Assembly (NCBI GenBank): GCA_003427395.1
Contig: BFEA01000062.1
Span: forward strand, 3,355,291-3,417,260
From: Chara braunii
Lineage: Eukaryota > Streptophyta > Charophyceae > Charales > Characeae
Length of the DNA: 61,970 nt
Reading direction: 5' to 3'
Below are positions 9,452-21,283 of the stretch, in pieces; position 1 is the first letter of the stretch; every line of letters begins with the position of its first letter. The translations under genes and the position numbers were made by a program. The notes under the pieces are model-generated. The model was not told the DNA's origin, ran no database searches, and was given only the letters and a program-made list of their open reading frames with translations.

Positions 9452-10732
9452 GTGCACTGTACACGGGTTCAGGGCAGGTCTAGGGATCGAGCCCTGGGAT
9501 CTGCATCTGCTACTGCAAAAGGTGAAAACCGTTTCAGCCGGAAACCCGCTCCAGGCTCCCAGTACTATACAAAATTGATTCACAACATGGTCATCAACCT
9601 GGCTGTGTTTTCTTTTGTTTCTTTCTACTGGCCGTTGGCAGCACTCATAAAAGACCCAGACCGCAACTGCACGAAGGCGGTGGAAGAGCTTACGCAAATT
9701 AGGGTGGTGGGATCTAATGACACGGGCTACTTTGCCTACGAAATGGCCTCCCCGGCCTGTGCCCTCCCCTTCGACCCGGATGAGTGGGAATGGAGCGGAC
9801 ACAACCCTGTCCCGGTTTGGCAATACACAGTAAAAGATGGGTACAAGCAAGCACATCCCCTCAAAATCTCCACATCGATTGTGCAGAATCGGTGGAAAAG
9901 AGAGTCCTTGGTGAAAGACTCTGCCCTGCGTAGCATCCCCTGGGAAACGTACGCACACATAATGCCCACATCTCACAGAGCCCTAAAGTGGCAACCCCGG
10001 ACTGGGTGACCTCCCGCTCCTCCCTGGAACAAGCAGGCGTACTGTCCCCCATCTGCGCCCACTGCGAAGACAATGCACAACGCAGTCGGGCAGACCGGGA
10101 ACACTGCCTGCTAGCATGCCCGATGGCTAAAAGAATGTGGCAGTCATGGGATGCCCTCTGGCACGCACTGACAGAAAGTGTTCCACTGGGATGTCGGACT
10201 CATTCTGTTGGGAAGGCAGAAATCCTTTCCATCAACCTGGACACCGTTCCAACGCAACCTCTTCAAGCACATGAGACTGGCCGTGCTCATGGTGATATGG
10301 AGAATGAGGTGCTCTGCAGAAAGACAAGATACCGCCTTTGCATTCCACCAGGTGAAAGCAGAACTAGTGGAAGTGCTAAGGGCAAACATCCTGAAAGCCA
10401 CTCACAAACTGACTGAGGATATGCCCAGCATGCCCAACGGGAAGGCGAGAGAACGGGCCATCAAATTCTTTAGAGATCATTGGCTGGACCCCCGTTGCCG
10501 ACTAGCACAAGTCCATGAGAATGGAAAAGTGCAGCGGAAGAACTGGGTGGCAAAGGACAGCACGTGGACATATAGGACAATGGATTGTTTCCACACTGCG
10601 CTACCGGGACAACCGGCCATGGCGCTGATGGACCTACTCCTGACTGACGGACAGCGCTCCCAGGTACAGAATGCTGCGCCCTTTCCCGCCTCTTCTCCCT
10701 TCTCGCCCTGGTCCCCTTGCCTGCCGTCATAG
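9452..10732 (+). pseudogene. LINE ORF2 C-terminal part, frameshifted
   Basis: Three overlapping open stretches (about 9452-10009, 9988-10170 and 10178-10732) read as one LINE protein broken by frameshifts. It includes a knuckle-type Cys/His motif (ICAHCEDN...HCLLACP followed by AKRMWQSW), the same arrangement as in the better-preserved LINE at 58.6-58.8 kb (C-x2-C ... H-x4-C ... W). It lacks endonuclease and reverse transcriptase, so it is 5' truncated. Downstream pyrimidine-rich 3' sequence leads to a matching 3' tail at 11409-11545 in the same orientation. Confidence 0.7.
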
Positions 10733-11408
10733 CCCCCTACACAAACGCCCCCTGCGCCTCCCTCCCTCCCGCAGTCCCCCCCACCCATTCCGACTGGGTA
10801 TCCGCCTACCACCCCACCACAACCTCCTCCACTTCCAATGGGAGTGCCGTCCCCCACACCATCCCCCCCACAATCTCCTCCACCATCCCCCTCCGCCTAC
10901 CCCTCTACCTGGCCAGCCGGGCCTGCCAAAGATGCGAGTATCCAAAGGGAGGACAACGGTGTCAACATCCTCACAGCATCAGCATCCTCACATCCTAATT
11001 CGAACGAATATGAGCTCTCCCCCGATACAGGGGCCATGAGGGGGACCACAGAACAAGTGTGAAGGCGGATGGCAACAACAGTGGACAGCTGATGACAACA
11101 GATTCATACCGACATGAATGGACCATCCTGAGATGGTACAGCACATACACAAAATGGAATAGTGGGGTACTATGAGAAGGACCAACAACTATAGAAGTAG
11201 CTAGCCTGCCCATGTCAATAACTTCAATAACTTCAATTTCGACTAGCAGCAGGTGACAGTGAGGCTATAATTTTTTTCTTACGGAGGAGAATGTTTCCGA
11301 GGGAGGAGGCTTGCTCTCCACTCAAGGGATCTACAAGCACAGCCTCATCAGACCAGCAGTATACGGAACATCATAAGCCTAGCATGCAACTCGTTTTGTA
11401 TGTACAAT

Positions 11409-11545
11409 GGGACGCCGGACCCTGTTTCCGGCAGGTGCCTCTCCCCACCAATAGATGGAGCCACCCGAAGAGTGCCAGTGGTGTCTGCTCTTATCAGCAT
11501 AACTGGCACTACCTCTGGCTGTTTCTCTATAAAAAAAAAAAAAAA
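11409..11545 (+). mobile_element. LINE 3'-tail repeat, copy 7 (end of the 9.4-kb LINE)
   Basis: Hairpin I reads GCCGGA/TCCGGC, a compensated T-A to C-G change relative to copy 1. Hairpin III reads GTGCCAGT/ACTGGCAC, again a paired change. Ends in 15 A at 11531-11545. It lies about 680 bp after the last LINE codons in the same orientation, as at 59719. Confidence 0.75.
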
Positions 11546-11639
11546 GCCAACGGCGCGATTCAGCCCTCTGCGGCTGAATACACCCATGAACTGTTCAAAA
11601 TTACTTCAAATCAAGGCTCGGCTGGCAACCGGTGGGTTG

Positions 11640-11845
11640 AGCTCGGGGGGTCCAAGCGGAGCTGGACCGTCCCAAAGTGGGGTGAGCCGGGAAACTGGTT
11701 TTAAGAAAAAATGACCAATTATTATTATTATTATTATTATTAATATAATTATTATTGGGCCGGATTCCGACTGCGCTCTTCGAGAGCTGTCAAAATTCAA
11801 AATAAAATTTTGAAGGTGCAATATTTTTTCAGGGGCTTTCCAGCA

Positions 11846-11878
<33 letters not shown>

Positions 11879-11990
11879 GCTGGGGGGGTTATTATTGGAA
11901 TAATCAGGCAGGTATGGCTTTCAGGGGCAGGGGTCGGGTAAGCCAGCTTACTTATTGGACCCCCCCCTGGCCCAAGAACTTCACTTCAGC
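11640..11990 (+). repeat. dispersed repeat, copy 1 (with poly-G tract)
   Basis: Shares ordered words with the minus strand of 30815-31073: CCGGGAAACTGGTTTT, ATTCCGACTGCGCTCTTC, AGAGCTGTC, a CAGGGG...TTCCAG segment, and a GTCGGGTAAG...CTTACTT...GACCCCCC end. It includes (TTA)n at about 11719-11740 and about 31 consecutive G at 11848-11878. No coding potential. Confidence 0.6.
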
Positions 11991-13350
11991 ACCATAGGGT
12001 ATAGTGGACTGGGTCATCTAACATTGATACCCCACAAGCTGAACAAGATAGGACGAGAGGAGGTCCTTGCCAAAACTTATAGCTGGACAGAGGGTGATTC
12101 ACTCCTGCCTAGGGTTGCACAGGAGTGAGTGGCGATTGGTACTTGAAGGCTATTTTTAGTCTGGCGATTCATCTGAGACTGGCGATTTGCAAGGAAGTGG
12201 CCCCCAAAGAGTTGCGATTTTGGGATTGGGTCAGGATCCCCAATTCCCAAGCAGCACAGGGCTGATTGGAGTAGCGCTGCACTGAGTTTCTCAGTTATTG
12301 GCATCTGGGAGTCCAAATTCACTGAATCTGTCAGTGAGGGGTGGAGCGCAATAGGGAGATCCACAAGATCACCAAGTTTCAAAGGATTCCATACGTGGGA
12401 ACACTGGGAACTGTCAGGAGAAGAAACTGCCGAGATGGGTCTCAGGAAACAGCCATAGCCAAGGTTTCACCCATCCCCTCCAAAGAAGTTCCTGAAGTAA
12501 GTGTGTTCCTTACTCTACTCTGTGTGGCGATTCTGGGGCTATTTTTAGATTAGTGAAATTTGGTCTATCAGTGAGTAGACAGTTGAAAACCGAAATACAG
12601 ACTGTGAGACAACCATAGCCAATTTCCCCTACCTATCTTCTTTGACTTCTACTAACCCTGTTTGACCTTCTAGCTGACTCAATTTTCATCTCTGACTGCT
12701 TCACAATGTTGAGATTCATACTGTACTATGAATTGGATTGTTCAGGGTCGTACTGTCAGTGATAATGGAAACTTGAATTCTGCGCTGCCATAGCTGGACC
12801 TCGATCAGACTAGGGTTGGTCATAACTTTGGTTTTGTGAATCCCTGGTAAATCGCAATTCAGTATTTATTCTGTGTTTGACATCGCACTGTCAGATTTAA
12901 TATTTTGAGTCAGTTACAGTGAAATCTGTAATTCGCCATACCCTGGGTATGGCATAAAGGGTCATCCGATGGTAGAGTAAGTAGGGTAAGTCTAAAAATA
13001 GCACACTCAGGAAATCGCTGCATCTTGGTCATCTGTAGATATTTGTCAGTCACTAATAGTCACTTTGTCTAATTGCTATCTACTACTAATCAGTCCAAGA
13101 CTGCATCCTGGAAGTTGTTAATACAAGATTTGCAGTAATAAAACTCAATTGATGTGTCGGGGCAGTGAATGGAAAATCGTGAAATTGATTTTTGCTGAGT
13201 TGACTCTAAACTGGTCCCTGACCCTCGAGCGGTCTGCAGTGACAACAATTGGGCAAGTACTGAAGGGAAAACCCAATTACTGTTGACTTCCATTTCTATC
13301 TCTTATTTTTATTTTTATTTTTATTTTCTTTGTATTGTGGGAATTGAAAG

Positions 13351-15140
13351 ATGTCTGGCACTGAGAAGGGCGAAGATTCTGAGGTGAAGCCTCAACTTCC
13401 TCTCTCCCCTTTGGAGGCTGAGCTGCTTGCTGAGGAGGAAAAGTCCGCAAATAGGCAGCAGCAATTCAGGCTCTTAAGGCAGAGTTGAAGCGTAAGGAGG
13501 CTGATAAGAAAAAAATAACAGAAGGCGAGAATTGGTGTCTGACATAGAGAAGATCAGGGTGAGTGGCACTTCCAGTCAGTACAATAAGGACATCGCTGAG
13601 TTCATCCTCCTGCAGGATGACATTCACATGGTCTTATTTTACTAACTGGGATGCGAGGACCACCAGTCTGGAGGACAGAATGTCAGAGCACACTAAAAAG
13701 TTGGATAACATCTCCTCCAAACTGGATCGCCTCTTTACTCATCTGCAGATTCCACCTACCCTGGTCCTTCCTCCATCTCCTGGGAGTCCCAAAGTGGGAC
13801 CCCAACAACCCCCACAATCCAGACCCACATCCTTAGAGGTGGACCCCACTGCCTGGCGGAAGCTTTCCGCATGGAAAACTTCCGCCAAACCCAAATCGTA
13901 GGCCCCGGAGGTGGGAAAGAGAAAAGCAGACCCCACTGCAGCACAAATTTTCGGCAGTTCCGTTGGTGCCGGTTACCGGATAGGGAAAACTTTCCCTATA
14001 TGGAAACTTCACGTCCCCTTGTCTTGGTTCTCACCCAATCCCTGGCTCTCCTTTCCACATGGGATGGCCAAACCAAGGGAGGTGCCCCCCCCCTACTCCC
14101 TCAGAATGACCGAACCGGACGGAACGGGCAAAACAAAACTGAGTGAAAATGTCTGCCACGTCATATCTGAGCGTTTTCCAAACCTTTGTCGCAAAGCAGT
14201 GGGGTTTCACAAATCGTCTTCCAAAGCTTTGCCACAAAGCAGTGGGGTCCACCTCTTAGTCTTTACACCCAAATCAACAAGAGCTTCACAACCCTCGCGC
14301 CCATTTGATCAGCGGCGGCCCAAGTTGACCCCTCCACCCATGTTCTCTCGTAAGGACCCAAAAGTGGATGTCTCAGACTGGGTCACTACACAGCGAACCT
14401 ACCTGAGTGGGTTCAAATGTGACGAGGATGTGAAGGTGAGTGCCATCCTTGCTCGCGTGGGAAGGACAGCATTGAAATGGTGCACCTCAACCTCCAGCAA
14501 GCAAGGATGGGAAATGTCTAAATGGGCACAAAGACTGGGGGTGTTCAACTCATTCATTTCTTGAGGGCAGCGCTTGGGGAATACCAACTCGCTTTATTTT
14601 CTTAGGGCCATAAGGACTTGCGGTCGTTTGGCAGAGCAGCCCTGGATTTGGAGTCCAAACTCCATGTCCAGGAAGCACTTTCTGAAGGAAGGAAGAGACC
14701 CTCCTCAAGGGGCGAAGAAGGAAGAAGGGTGCTCTCTTTGCTGAAGCGTCAAGTTCAAAAGATAGACAACATCTCAGATTGGGACCCCTCCATCTGAGAC
14801 TGCCTCATCCTCTGCTGCAGATCCTATTGTTCTTGCCCTGGCTGATGCTCTGATGGGATTGACAAAGGGTAAGGCCCCCGCCCAGAGAGCATCAACCAAC
14901 AACAAGGGGAAAGGTAAGGGAAGAACCTCTTCCCCTGGGGCCCAAAGAGTTTCACTACCACGTGACGTTCGTTGGCCAGCTGACCCACTTGATCCTTCCA
15001 CCTTCCCCTGGCATGCACTCAGGATCCAGAAGGGAGTATGGAGGAAGAGGAAGGATAGGGGAGTTGGCCTGAGATGCAAGGGGGACCACTTTCTCAAGGA
15101 CTGTCCCAGCATGCCTCACAGGCCTTCAGGCTCTAGTTAA
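13351..15140 (+). pseudogene. Ty3/gypsy gag remnant
   Basis: Starts with an ATG at 13351 (MSGTEKGEDSEV...) and reads as an acidic/coiled-coil N-terminus, then breaks by frameshift near 13460-13480. Later pieces at about 13910-14564 and 14853-15140 continue in other frames. The last piece ends in a degraded zinc-knuckle-like LRCKGDHFLKDC, where CKxC has lost a cysteine. Gag binds RNA and builds the particle; this copy cannot make an intact protein. Confidence 0.6.
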
Positions 15141-15552
15141 AAAAACTAGAGTGGAGAGGCAGCTCCTTTCACCAGTGCAGATTCTTCTTTTGATGAAGCT
15201 GAATCTACACCATCTCTCGTAGATTCATTTTTTGGAGCTGCAGCATCATGGTCCTTTACTTATGAGGACAATGATCTGGATGAGACGTGGGAGGAGGATG
15301 AATCTCAGGTCCTTGCTGATTTTTTTTTGTCCTTGCAGGAAAGGAAGAAGCACAGGCTAGATCTCATCCTGCATCGACCCTTCATCTTGGGAGCCAAGTT
15401 CAAAGGGTTCATAAACTGTGGGGCTACTCGCAACTTTATGTCTCCCAAGATAGTCATCCGGCTGCAGTTGGATCAAAGACTAGTAAAGCTTCGACAGCCT
15501 ATTAAGGTTCGCATAGGTGACTCATCCACAGTCAGGATCACTACTGTTGTCA

Positions 15553-15702
<150 letters not shown>

Positions 15703-15755
15703 TTAATTAAAACTCAAAACCAGGAAATAAATAATAAATTGGAATAAAAGAGAGT

Positions 15756-15910
15756 TTAAAGAACTTCTGGAGCTAAAGAAACAATTTTTGTAAAGTTTTC
15801 TTCTCTTAATTCTCTAGCTACAGGTCCAAAAACACGTGTTCCTCTTGGATTTCCATCTTGATTAATAATTACCGTTGCATTATCATCGAACCGAATTGTT
15901 ATACCACTTT
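15756..15910 (-). pseudogene. rpl14: plastid rpl14 3' fragment (nuclear insertion)
   Basis: The minus strand reads [20 protein letters not shown], then [20 protein letters not shown] and LAPEVL followed by TAA (15758-15756). This is the C-terminal 50 residues or so of plastid ribosomal protein uL14, with no stop or frameshift, so the transfer looks recent relative to the host element. The 5' part is missing; it abuts nad2 in the opposite orientation at about 15911. Confidence 0.9.
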
Positions 15911-16179
15911 AAAAAAATATGACTATCCACCATTAGTGCGTAATGTGGGATGGTTGGGTTTACTGAGTGTTTTGATGACAATTCTATTGCTGATCAATAA
16001 TCCTTTAACCACTGCTAATCTGTTTTATAATAATCTAATCATAGATAATTTGACCTATTTTTGTAAAATCTTTCTATTGTTTGGTACTGCCAGCACCATT
16101 TTGATGTGTTTCGATTATTTCAAACAAGAAACTTTGAATGCTTTTGAATCTATGGTGTTAATTCTACTCTCTACTTGTA
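15911..16179 (+). pseudogene. nad2: mitochondrial nad2 fragment (nuclear insertion)
   Basis: An open frame of about 88 codons reads DYPPLVRNVGWLGLLSVLMT...LTTANLFYNNLIIDNLTYF...TILMCFDYFKQETLNAFES...LILLSTC. This is a conserved transmembrane stretch of plant-type NADH dehydrogenase subunit 2. Both ends are cut. The right end returns to Ty3 protease sequence at 16180 with no more than a base of shared sequence. Confidence 0.9.
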
Positions 16180-17412
16180 CCAATGGTTTTTGACAAGCGG
16201 GGAGAAATCAGGCATCGCCTGAATTTTTATGTGTTCCCCAATGTACTCTTTGACCTTGTTTTCTCCCTACAGTGGCTTGAGGCCACCAACCCCAGGATTG
16301 ACTGGCGGATTCCTAGGGTTGAGCTACCTGACCGGTGAAGGGAGTATCGCCCTTGTATGCTCGTTGATGAGAATCATCCGGTCAGTAGTTGTTATTGTAT
16401 ACGTGCCCATAATTTCTTGCGCATTTCACGCTAGACTGACCACACACGTCTGTTTGTAGCATATGTTAAACAGACCGATGTGGAAACTGCTCCCTGTCCC
16501 TCTCAAATTCAGCAAGTGGTTGACCGGTTCTCATACCTTATGCAGGAGCCTACTGGACTTGTCCATAGGCAGACCAAGCATAAGATTGAGCTCATGCCTG
16601 GTGCGGTCCCTCCCAAGGACCGGGTCTACAAGATGTCCCCTTCTGAACCTGATGAGCTCAGGAACCAGTTAGAGACCCTGACCAACAAGGGCTGGATACG
16701 TCCCAACACATCTGAATTTGGGGCACCAGTTCTCTTTGTTCCAAAGGGAAATGGTGAGTTCAGAATGTGTGTGGATTACAGGGGGCTCAACAAGATCATG
16801 AGGAAGTCTATAGAGTCTCTTCCTCGGATCGATGATTTGGTGGATATGGTGCAGGGCTGCACTATCTTCAGCAAGATCGGTCTCAAATCTAGCTACCACC
16901 AGATTGAGATGGTTGAAGGCGATGTCCACAAGACAGCCCTCAATACCAGATATGCTACCTATGAGTACCTGGTCATGCCATTCGGTCTTTGCAATGCCCT
17001 TGGCGCTTTCGAAACAGAGATGCACTGCATCCTCAAGCCTTACCTGGACAAGTTTGTAGTTGTCTATTTGGATGATATCCTGATATTCAGTCATTCTGTC
17101 CAGGAGCAGGCGCAACATCTGGCTTTTGTCCTCCGGTCTTACATGATAACCAGTACAAGGTCACGGCGAGAAGTCCTCTTTTGGAGTTAACTCTGTTGTC
17201 CACTTGGGTCATGTCATCTCTGGAGAGGGGTTGGCTCCTGAAGCAACAAAAGTTGTTGTTGTTCAGAACTCGCCGAAACCCTTAACAATTCGTGATGTCC
17301 AGTCTTTCCTAGGTCTTCCATCCTATTATAGGAAGTTCATTAAGAACTTCTCCTCCATTGCAGCACCCCTTACTGACCTCACAAAGAAAGATACTCCCTT
17401 TCTCTCGACATC

Positions 17413-18758
17413 AGACTGTATATGTGAGCGAGCGTTGGTCTTCAGACAACAAATAACCAGGTTCATAATAGTTGGTATCAGAGCGATTGGATCTAGTCAG
17501 TTCAGTAATTGATGAGTTGGTGCAACTACCATCATCTGGCGAGACACTAGAGTTGAACTTCATGGTGATTTGTCATCTTTTGTGTTGGCGAGAGTAAGGG
17601 TGGTGGTGGTAAGTGTGTGGCGAGAGGTATTGGACAAAGGGTGATTCACTCTGGCCTAGGGTTGCACAGGAGTGAGTGGCGATTGGTACTCAGAGGCCTG
17701 GGAGGCTATAAGGAGACGATTCATCTGAGACTGGCGATTTGCAAGGAAGTGACCCCCGAATAGTTGCGATTTCGGGATTGGGTCAGGATCCCTAATTCCC
17801 AAGCAGAGTAGGGCTGATTGGAGTAGCGTTGCACTGAGTTTCTCAGTTATTGGCATCCGTGAGTCCAAATTCACTGAATCTGTCAGTGAGGGGTGGAGCG
17901 CAATAGGGAGATCTACAGGATCACCAAGTTTCGGAGGATTCTGTACATGGGAACACTCGGAACTATCAGGAGAAGAAATTGTTGAGATGGGTCTCAGGAG
18001 ACAGCCATAGCCAAGGTTTCACCCATCCCCTTCAGAGAAGTTCCTGAAGTAAGTGTGTTCCTTACTCTACTCTGTGTGGCGATTCTCGGGCTATTTTTAG
18101 ATTAGCAAAATTTGGTCTATTTGTGAGTAGACAGTTGAAAATCGAAATCCCTGTTTGACCTTCGCTCTGACTCAATTTTCATCTGTGACTGCTTTACAGT
18201 GTTGCGATTCATATTGTAATGTGAATTGCTTTGTCCAGAGAGCATCTTAGAGTGGGACCCCTCCATCTTAGACTGCCTGCAGGCTGCACTTGGATCAGAG
18301 ACTAGTAAAGCTGCGACAACCTATTGAGGTTCGCATAGGTGACTCATCCACAATCAGGATCATTACTGTTGTTAAAGGTCTACCAGTGTTTTTTGACAGG
18401 CGGGGAGAAATCAGGCAACGCCTGAATTTCTATATGTTCCCCAATGTACCATTTGACCTTGTTTCTCCCTACAGTGGATTGAGGCCACCAACCCCAGGAT
18501 CGACTGGCGGATTCCTACGGTTGAGCTACCTGACTGGCGAGGGGAGTGTCACCCTTGTATGCTCGCTGATGAGTATCATCCGGTCAGTAGTTGTTATTGT
18601 ATGCGTGCCCATAATTTCTTGCGGCTTTCACGCCAGACTGACCACACACGTCTGCTTGTAGCATATGTTAAACAGACCGATGTGGAAACTTCTCCCTGAC
18701 CCTCTCAAATGCAGCCAGTGGTTGACCGATTCTCAGACCTTATGCAGGAGCCTACTGG
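17413..18758 (+). mobile_element. Ty3/gypsy element fragment B (internally deleted)
   Basis: Starts with a short LTR end, then a primer-binding site and a leader (17632-18240) about 90% like 12085-12700. It then jumps to protease (18285 on) with gag deleted: two deletions relative to fragment A, corresponding to about 12747-14765 and 14805-15460. The protease part matches fragment A closely and lacks the organellar insertion. It stops at 18758 against LINE sequence. Confidence 0.75.
17473..17484 (+). promoter_or_regulatory. tRNA-iMet primer-binding site
   Basis: TGGTATCAGAGC, the usual plant LTR-retrotransposon site complementary to the 3' end of initiator tRNA-Met. It lies immediately after the presumed LTR end and sets the start of the leader. 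Confidence 0.85.
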
Positions 18759-18759
18759 A

Positions 18760-19135
18760 CGGGGGGTCAATCCGAATATCCCATTTTCCCCTACCAGCCG
18801 AGGTATCGTTTGTGTTTCTCGTGGGGCAAGCTGGAATGGTCCATGCCTGGTTTGTCACCCACCTGAGAGGATGCACCGGACGTTGCGGGCATGAGGGGGG
18901 TCAGGCATGATATTTGTATGTGTTCATAGCGAACCCATGGGATATCATTCCTCGATAGCAGCCGAATCAGAATTTTGAAGGTAAGAGCTTTGATTTGCAG
19001 ACCCAGGTCTATGATGCCTAACCCTCCCTTGGACCTGGGTTGAATTAAGATATCCCAGGCTAGCCTCTTAATGCAGGAGGCCTTTTCATGGCTGTTCTTC
19101 TATAGGTAGGCCGCTGCTAATAGGTAGCCTAGCCG
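18760..19135 (-). pseudogene. LINE ORF2 fragment (post-RT region)
   Basis: The minus strand reads AWDILIQPRSKGGLGIIDLG, which aligns with SIIQPKAGGGLGILD in the LINE at about 57.47 kb. The rest is degraded with stops. Truncated at both ends; the left end meets the Ty3 fragment. Confidence 0.65.
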
Positions 19136-19174
19136 TGCAGCCCAAAAAAAGAAAAAAGGCAAAAAAAAGAGGAT

Positions 19175-19753
19175 GTGGCAGCATCTTATCGCATAACCAT
19201 TGGGGCACATCCAACACAACAAATTGCATACAAATCAAGTTATCAACCCTTCACCCGCATAGACAAACCTGTCATTATAGCTGTATTTGGGGCGATTTTC
19301 AGCCCAGATGCAATGATAATGACCAGGCATTCTGAAGATGATAGGGGAAAGAGAGACAATAGCTTCGAAGTGCAGACATACCTCATAAACCACAATCAAG
19401 TCACAGAATATCTCTCCTTTCTCGGCATCTTCCCCAAACTTATAAAAAACCCTCAACAGAGGATGCCTATTCCTGACGTCTACTTCCGGCTGCATAAATA
19501 TGGGCAAACATCGAGCCAGCCAGGCCTCCTGCACTTCCTTCTTCTGTCCGATAGAAGAACTGAGGACAGACTCATCGCCACTGTCATCAGTGAAGCCATA
19601 GACAGCCATCTTTTCGACAGCGATCTTCCTGAGATCTGTGGGCTGAGTTCAGCAACAACCCCAAGATTGCATGAGAAGATGGTGAAACTGACGAAGAAGG
19701 TATATGGCCCTAAAGGTGGGTGGTGGTCTTCATTCAGGCCAAGGCTTGGATGA
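19175..19753 (+). CDS. unrecognised ORF, 192 codons
   Basis: An open frame with protein-like composition from about 19330 on (SFEVQTYLINHNQVTEYLSF; PEICGLSSATTPRLHEKMVK). Its first third covers a 53-nt hairpin repeat (19271-19323), so the true start is doubtful. A further open stretch in another frame (19704-19949) could be a continuation after a frameshift. No family recognised; could be an exon or a decayed element ORF. Confidence 0.3.
   Translation: MAASYRITIGAHPTQQIAYKSSYQPFTRIDKPVIIAVFGAIFSPDAMIMTRHSEDDRGKRDNSFEVQTYLINHNQVTEYLSFLGIFPKLIKNPQQRMPIPDVYFRLHKYGQTSSQPGLLHFLLLSDRRTEDRLIATVISEAIDSHLFDSDLPEICGLSSATTPRLHEKMVKLTKKVYGPKGGWWSSFRPRLG
19271..19323. repeat. 53-nt hairpin repeat, copy 3 of 3
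   Basis: GTCATTAT...ATAATGAC outer stem with an inner GGGC/GCCC stem. Compare 3375 and 4269. Confidence 0.5.
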
Positions 19754-19886
19754 CGTCGCTCAGCCTGCAGTAACATTCAGAAAGATCACAATCATAAAAC
19801 CAGGAGGTTCATTATTGGACTCAGTCAAGCAGCCAGGGAAGGTCCCACCACTAGAGGAGGATGCTCTCATCACCTCCTCTAGTGGA

Positions 19887-20008
19887 CTGAGGCTTTGGAA
19901 AAAAAGAAAAAGAAAACAAGGCATTGGAATGGTAAGCACAAGTTACTGAGGCTTTGGAAAAAAAGAAAAAAAGAAAAAAAGGTATTGGAATGATAAGCAC
20001 AAGTTACC
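19887..20008. repeat. tandem duplication, about 60-bp period
   Basis: Two copies of a unit beginning CTGAGGCTTTGGAAAAAAAG and ending ATAAGCACAAGTTAC, differing by a few bases and A-run length. Confidence 0.75.
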
Positions 20009-20044
20009 ATCAGTACGGAGATCGTGACTTCAAAGTTCAACCCC

Positions 20045-20170
20045 TTTTTTTTTTTTCCTCTTTCTTTGAGGAGAAACCCAGCTGGCCCTGCTAGGGGAGG
20101 TGATATGACTCTGGTTGCTCCCTTCTGTTGCTGGTGAGCTGCACCTGCTGGAAACCGGGTCCAGCATCCC
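20045..20170 (-). mobile_element. LINE 3'-tail repeat, copy 8 (end of the split LINE)
   Basis: On the minus strand it begins GGGGATGCTGGACCCGG with hairpin I GCTGGA/TCCAGC intact and ends in 12 A. It lies just downstream, in the same orientation, of LINE C-terminal codons at 20384-20730, as expected for that element's 3' end. Confidence 0.65.
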
Positions 20171-20299
20171 CATACACATCACTGAGCTCTGTGAACTGAG
20201 TCTGAAAATGGAAAGCCTATAGAGAGAGCGAGAGAGGGCGGGGGGGGGGGAAGGGAAGACTGCCTCTTTATCCCCCATACCATTGCAAGCCAACTATTG

Positions 20300-20730
20300 A
20301 CAGGGGAGGGGGGGCAAACCGGTCATCGAAGTCACTCAGAGGCCGCCTTGGGACCGAAGCATCCACCCAGGTCCATTCGTGGACTATGATCTTATAATCC
20401 CTGACCAGCTGGTCTTGGCCGCCCCTTGCTTGCTATTCCACTCTACCTCTCCCATCCAGCCTCCCTGGGTCCCCCAAAGCCAGTTATTGCAGAATTGTGC
20501 GATTTGTGTTCTGACGCCAGCTTTCGAAAGTACAACAGCCATTTGTTTTTGTGCAGTTTCCCATTGGGCTTGCAGTTCCGTTTGTATGTGTTGTTTGATA
20601 ATGTCCGTCATTTATTGCCCATCCAACCAGACGCCATCCATTTGTAGAGTTCAGCGTCGGTGTCAGAGGGCCCAAGGCACTGCAGTTTCTCCCCAAATCA
20701 AACAAATTGAGAGCAAAGGGGCTGGCTTGG
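20300..20730 (-). pseudogene. LINE ORF2 C-terminus, 3' half of a split LINE
   Basis: Minus-strand codons (IIKQHIQTELQAQW...NNWLWGTQGGWMGEVEW) align with the LINE at about 58.96-59.13 kb (IIEQIQQQIHLELTRIW...TDWVGGEREGWIAKVEW). Upstream pieces such as FDLGRN in another frame align with MYRLGRR. The alignment stops at the LTR edge at 20730 and resumes at 33505, so this is the 3' half of one LINE split by the 12.8-kb LTR element. Confidence 0.8.
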
Positions 20731-21194
20731 TGATACATGCCCAGTTGGGCAATGTATATGGAGCCAACGATCCGCAATGTGATGAAAAGGACTGAACGGA
20801 CAATGCAATGTCAGTGGAACATCAACAGGCAATGTACATCCTGATACATACAAAATGGCACAAAGTAGCGCAGTGGAAGACTTGAAGATAAGTCCTGACC
20901 TGACCGGGATTGACGCGACATCCCATCATACACCACACATGTGAGAAGAAGAGGAGGGACCACAGGCATAGAAGAAATGTCCCTCCTTGTATGCACACAT
21001 GGGGGAGATACCACGGAGGAGATGGAGGGGAGAGGCGAGATGAAGGTGGAGGCGAGGGAGTAGACCAAGATCGCGATAGCACAGTCCAAGAATAATCCCT
21101 TGCCGAAGGTCCAATCAATGTCTGCCTCAAAAATGTCGGATCAGATCCTGGGCGCCATGCCCACAGTAACCTCTGCTTGTATCCTCTGCCTGTA

Positions 21195-21283
<89 letters not shown>

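Noticed and set aside
21197-21280. CRISPR or other ordered array
   Set aside because: Simple dinucleotide repeat; no spacer-repeat organisation anywhere in the window.
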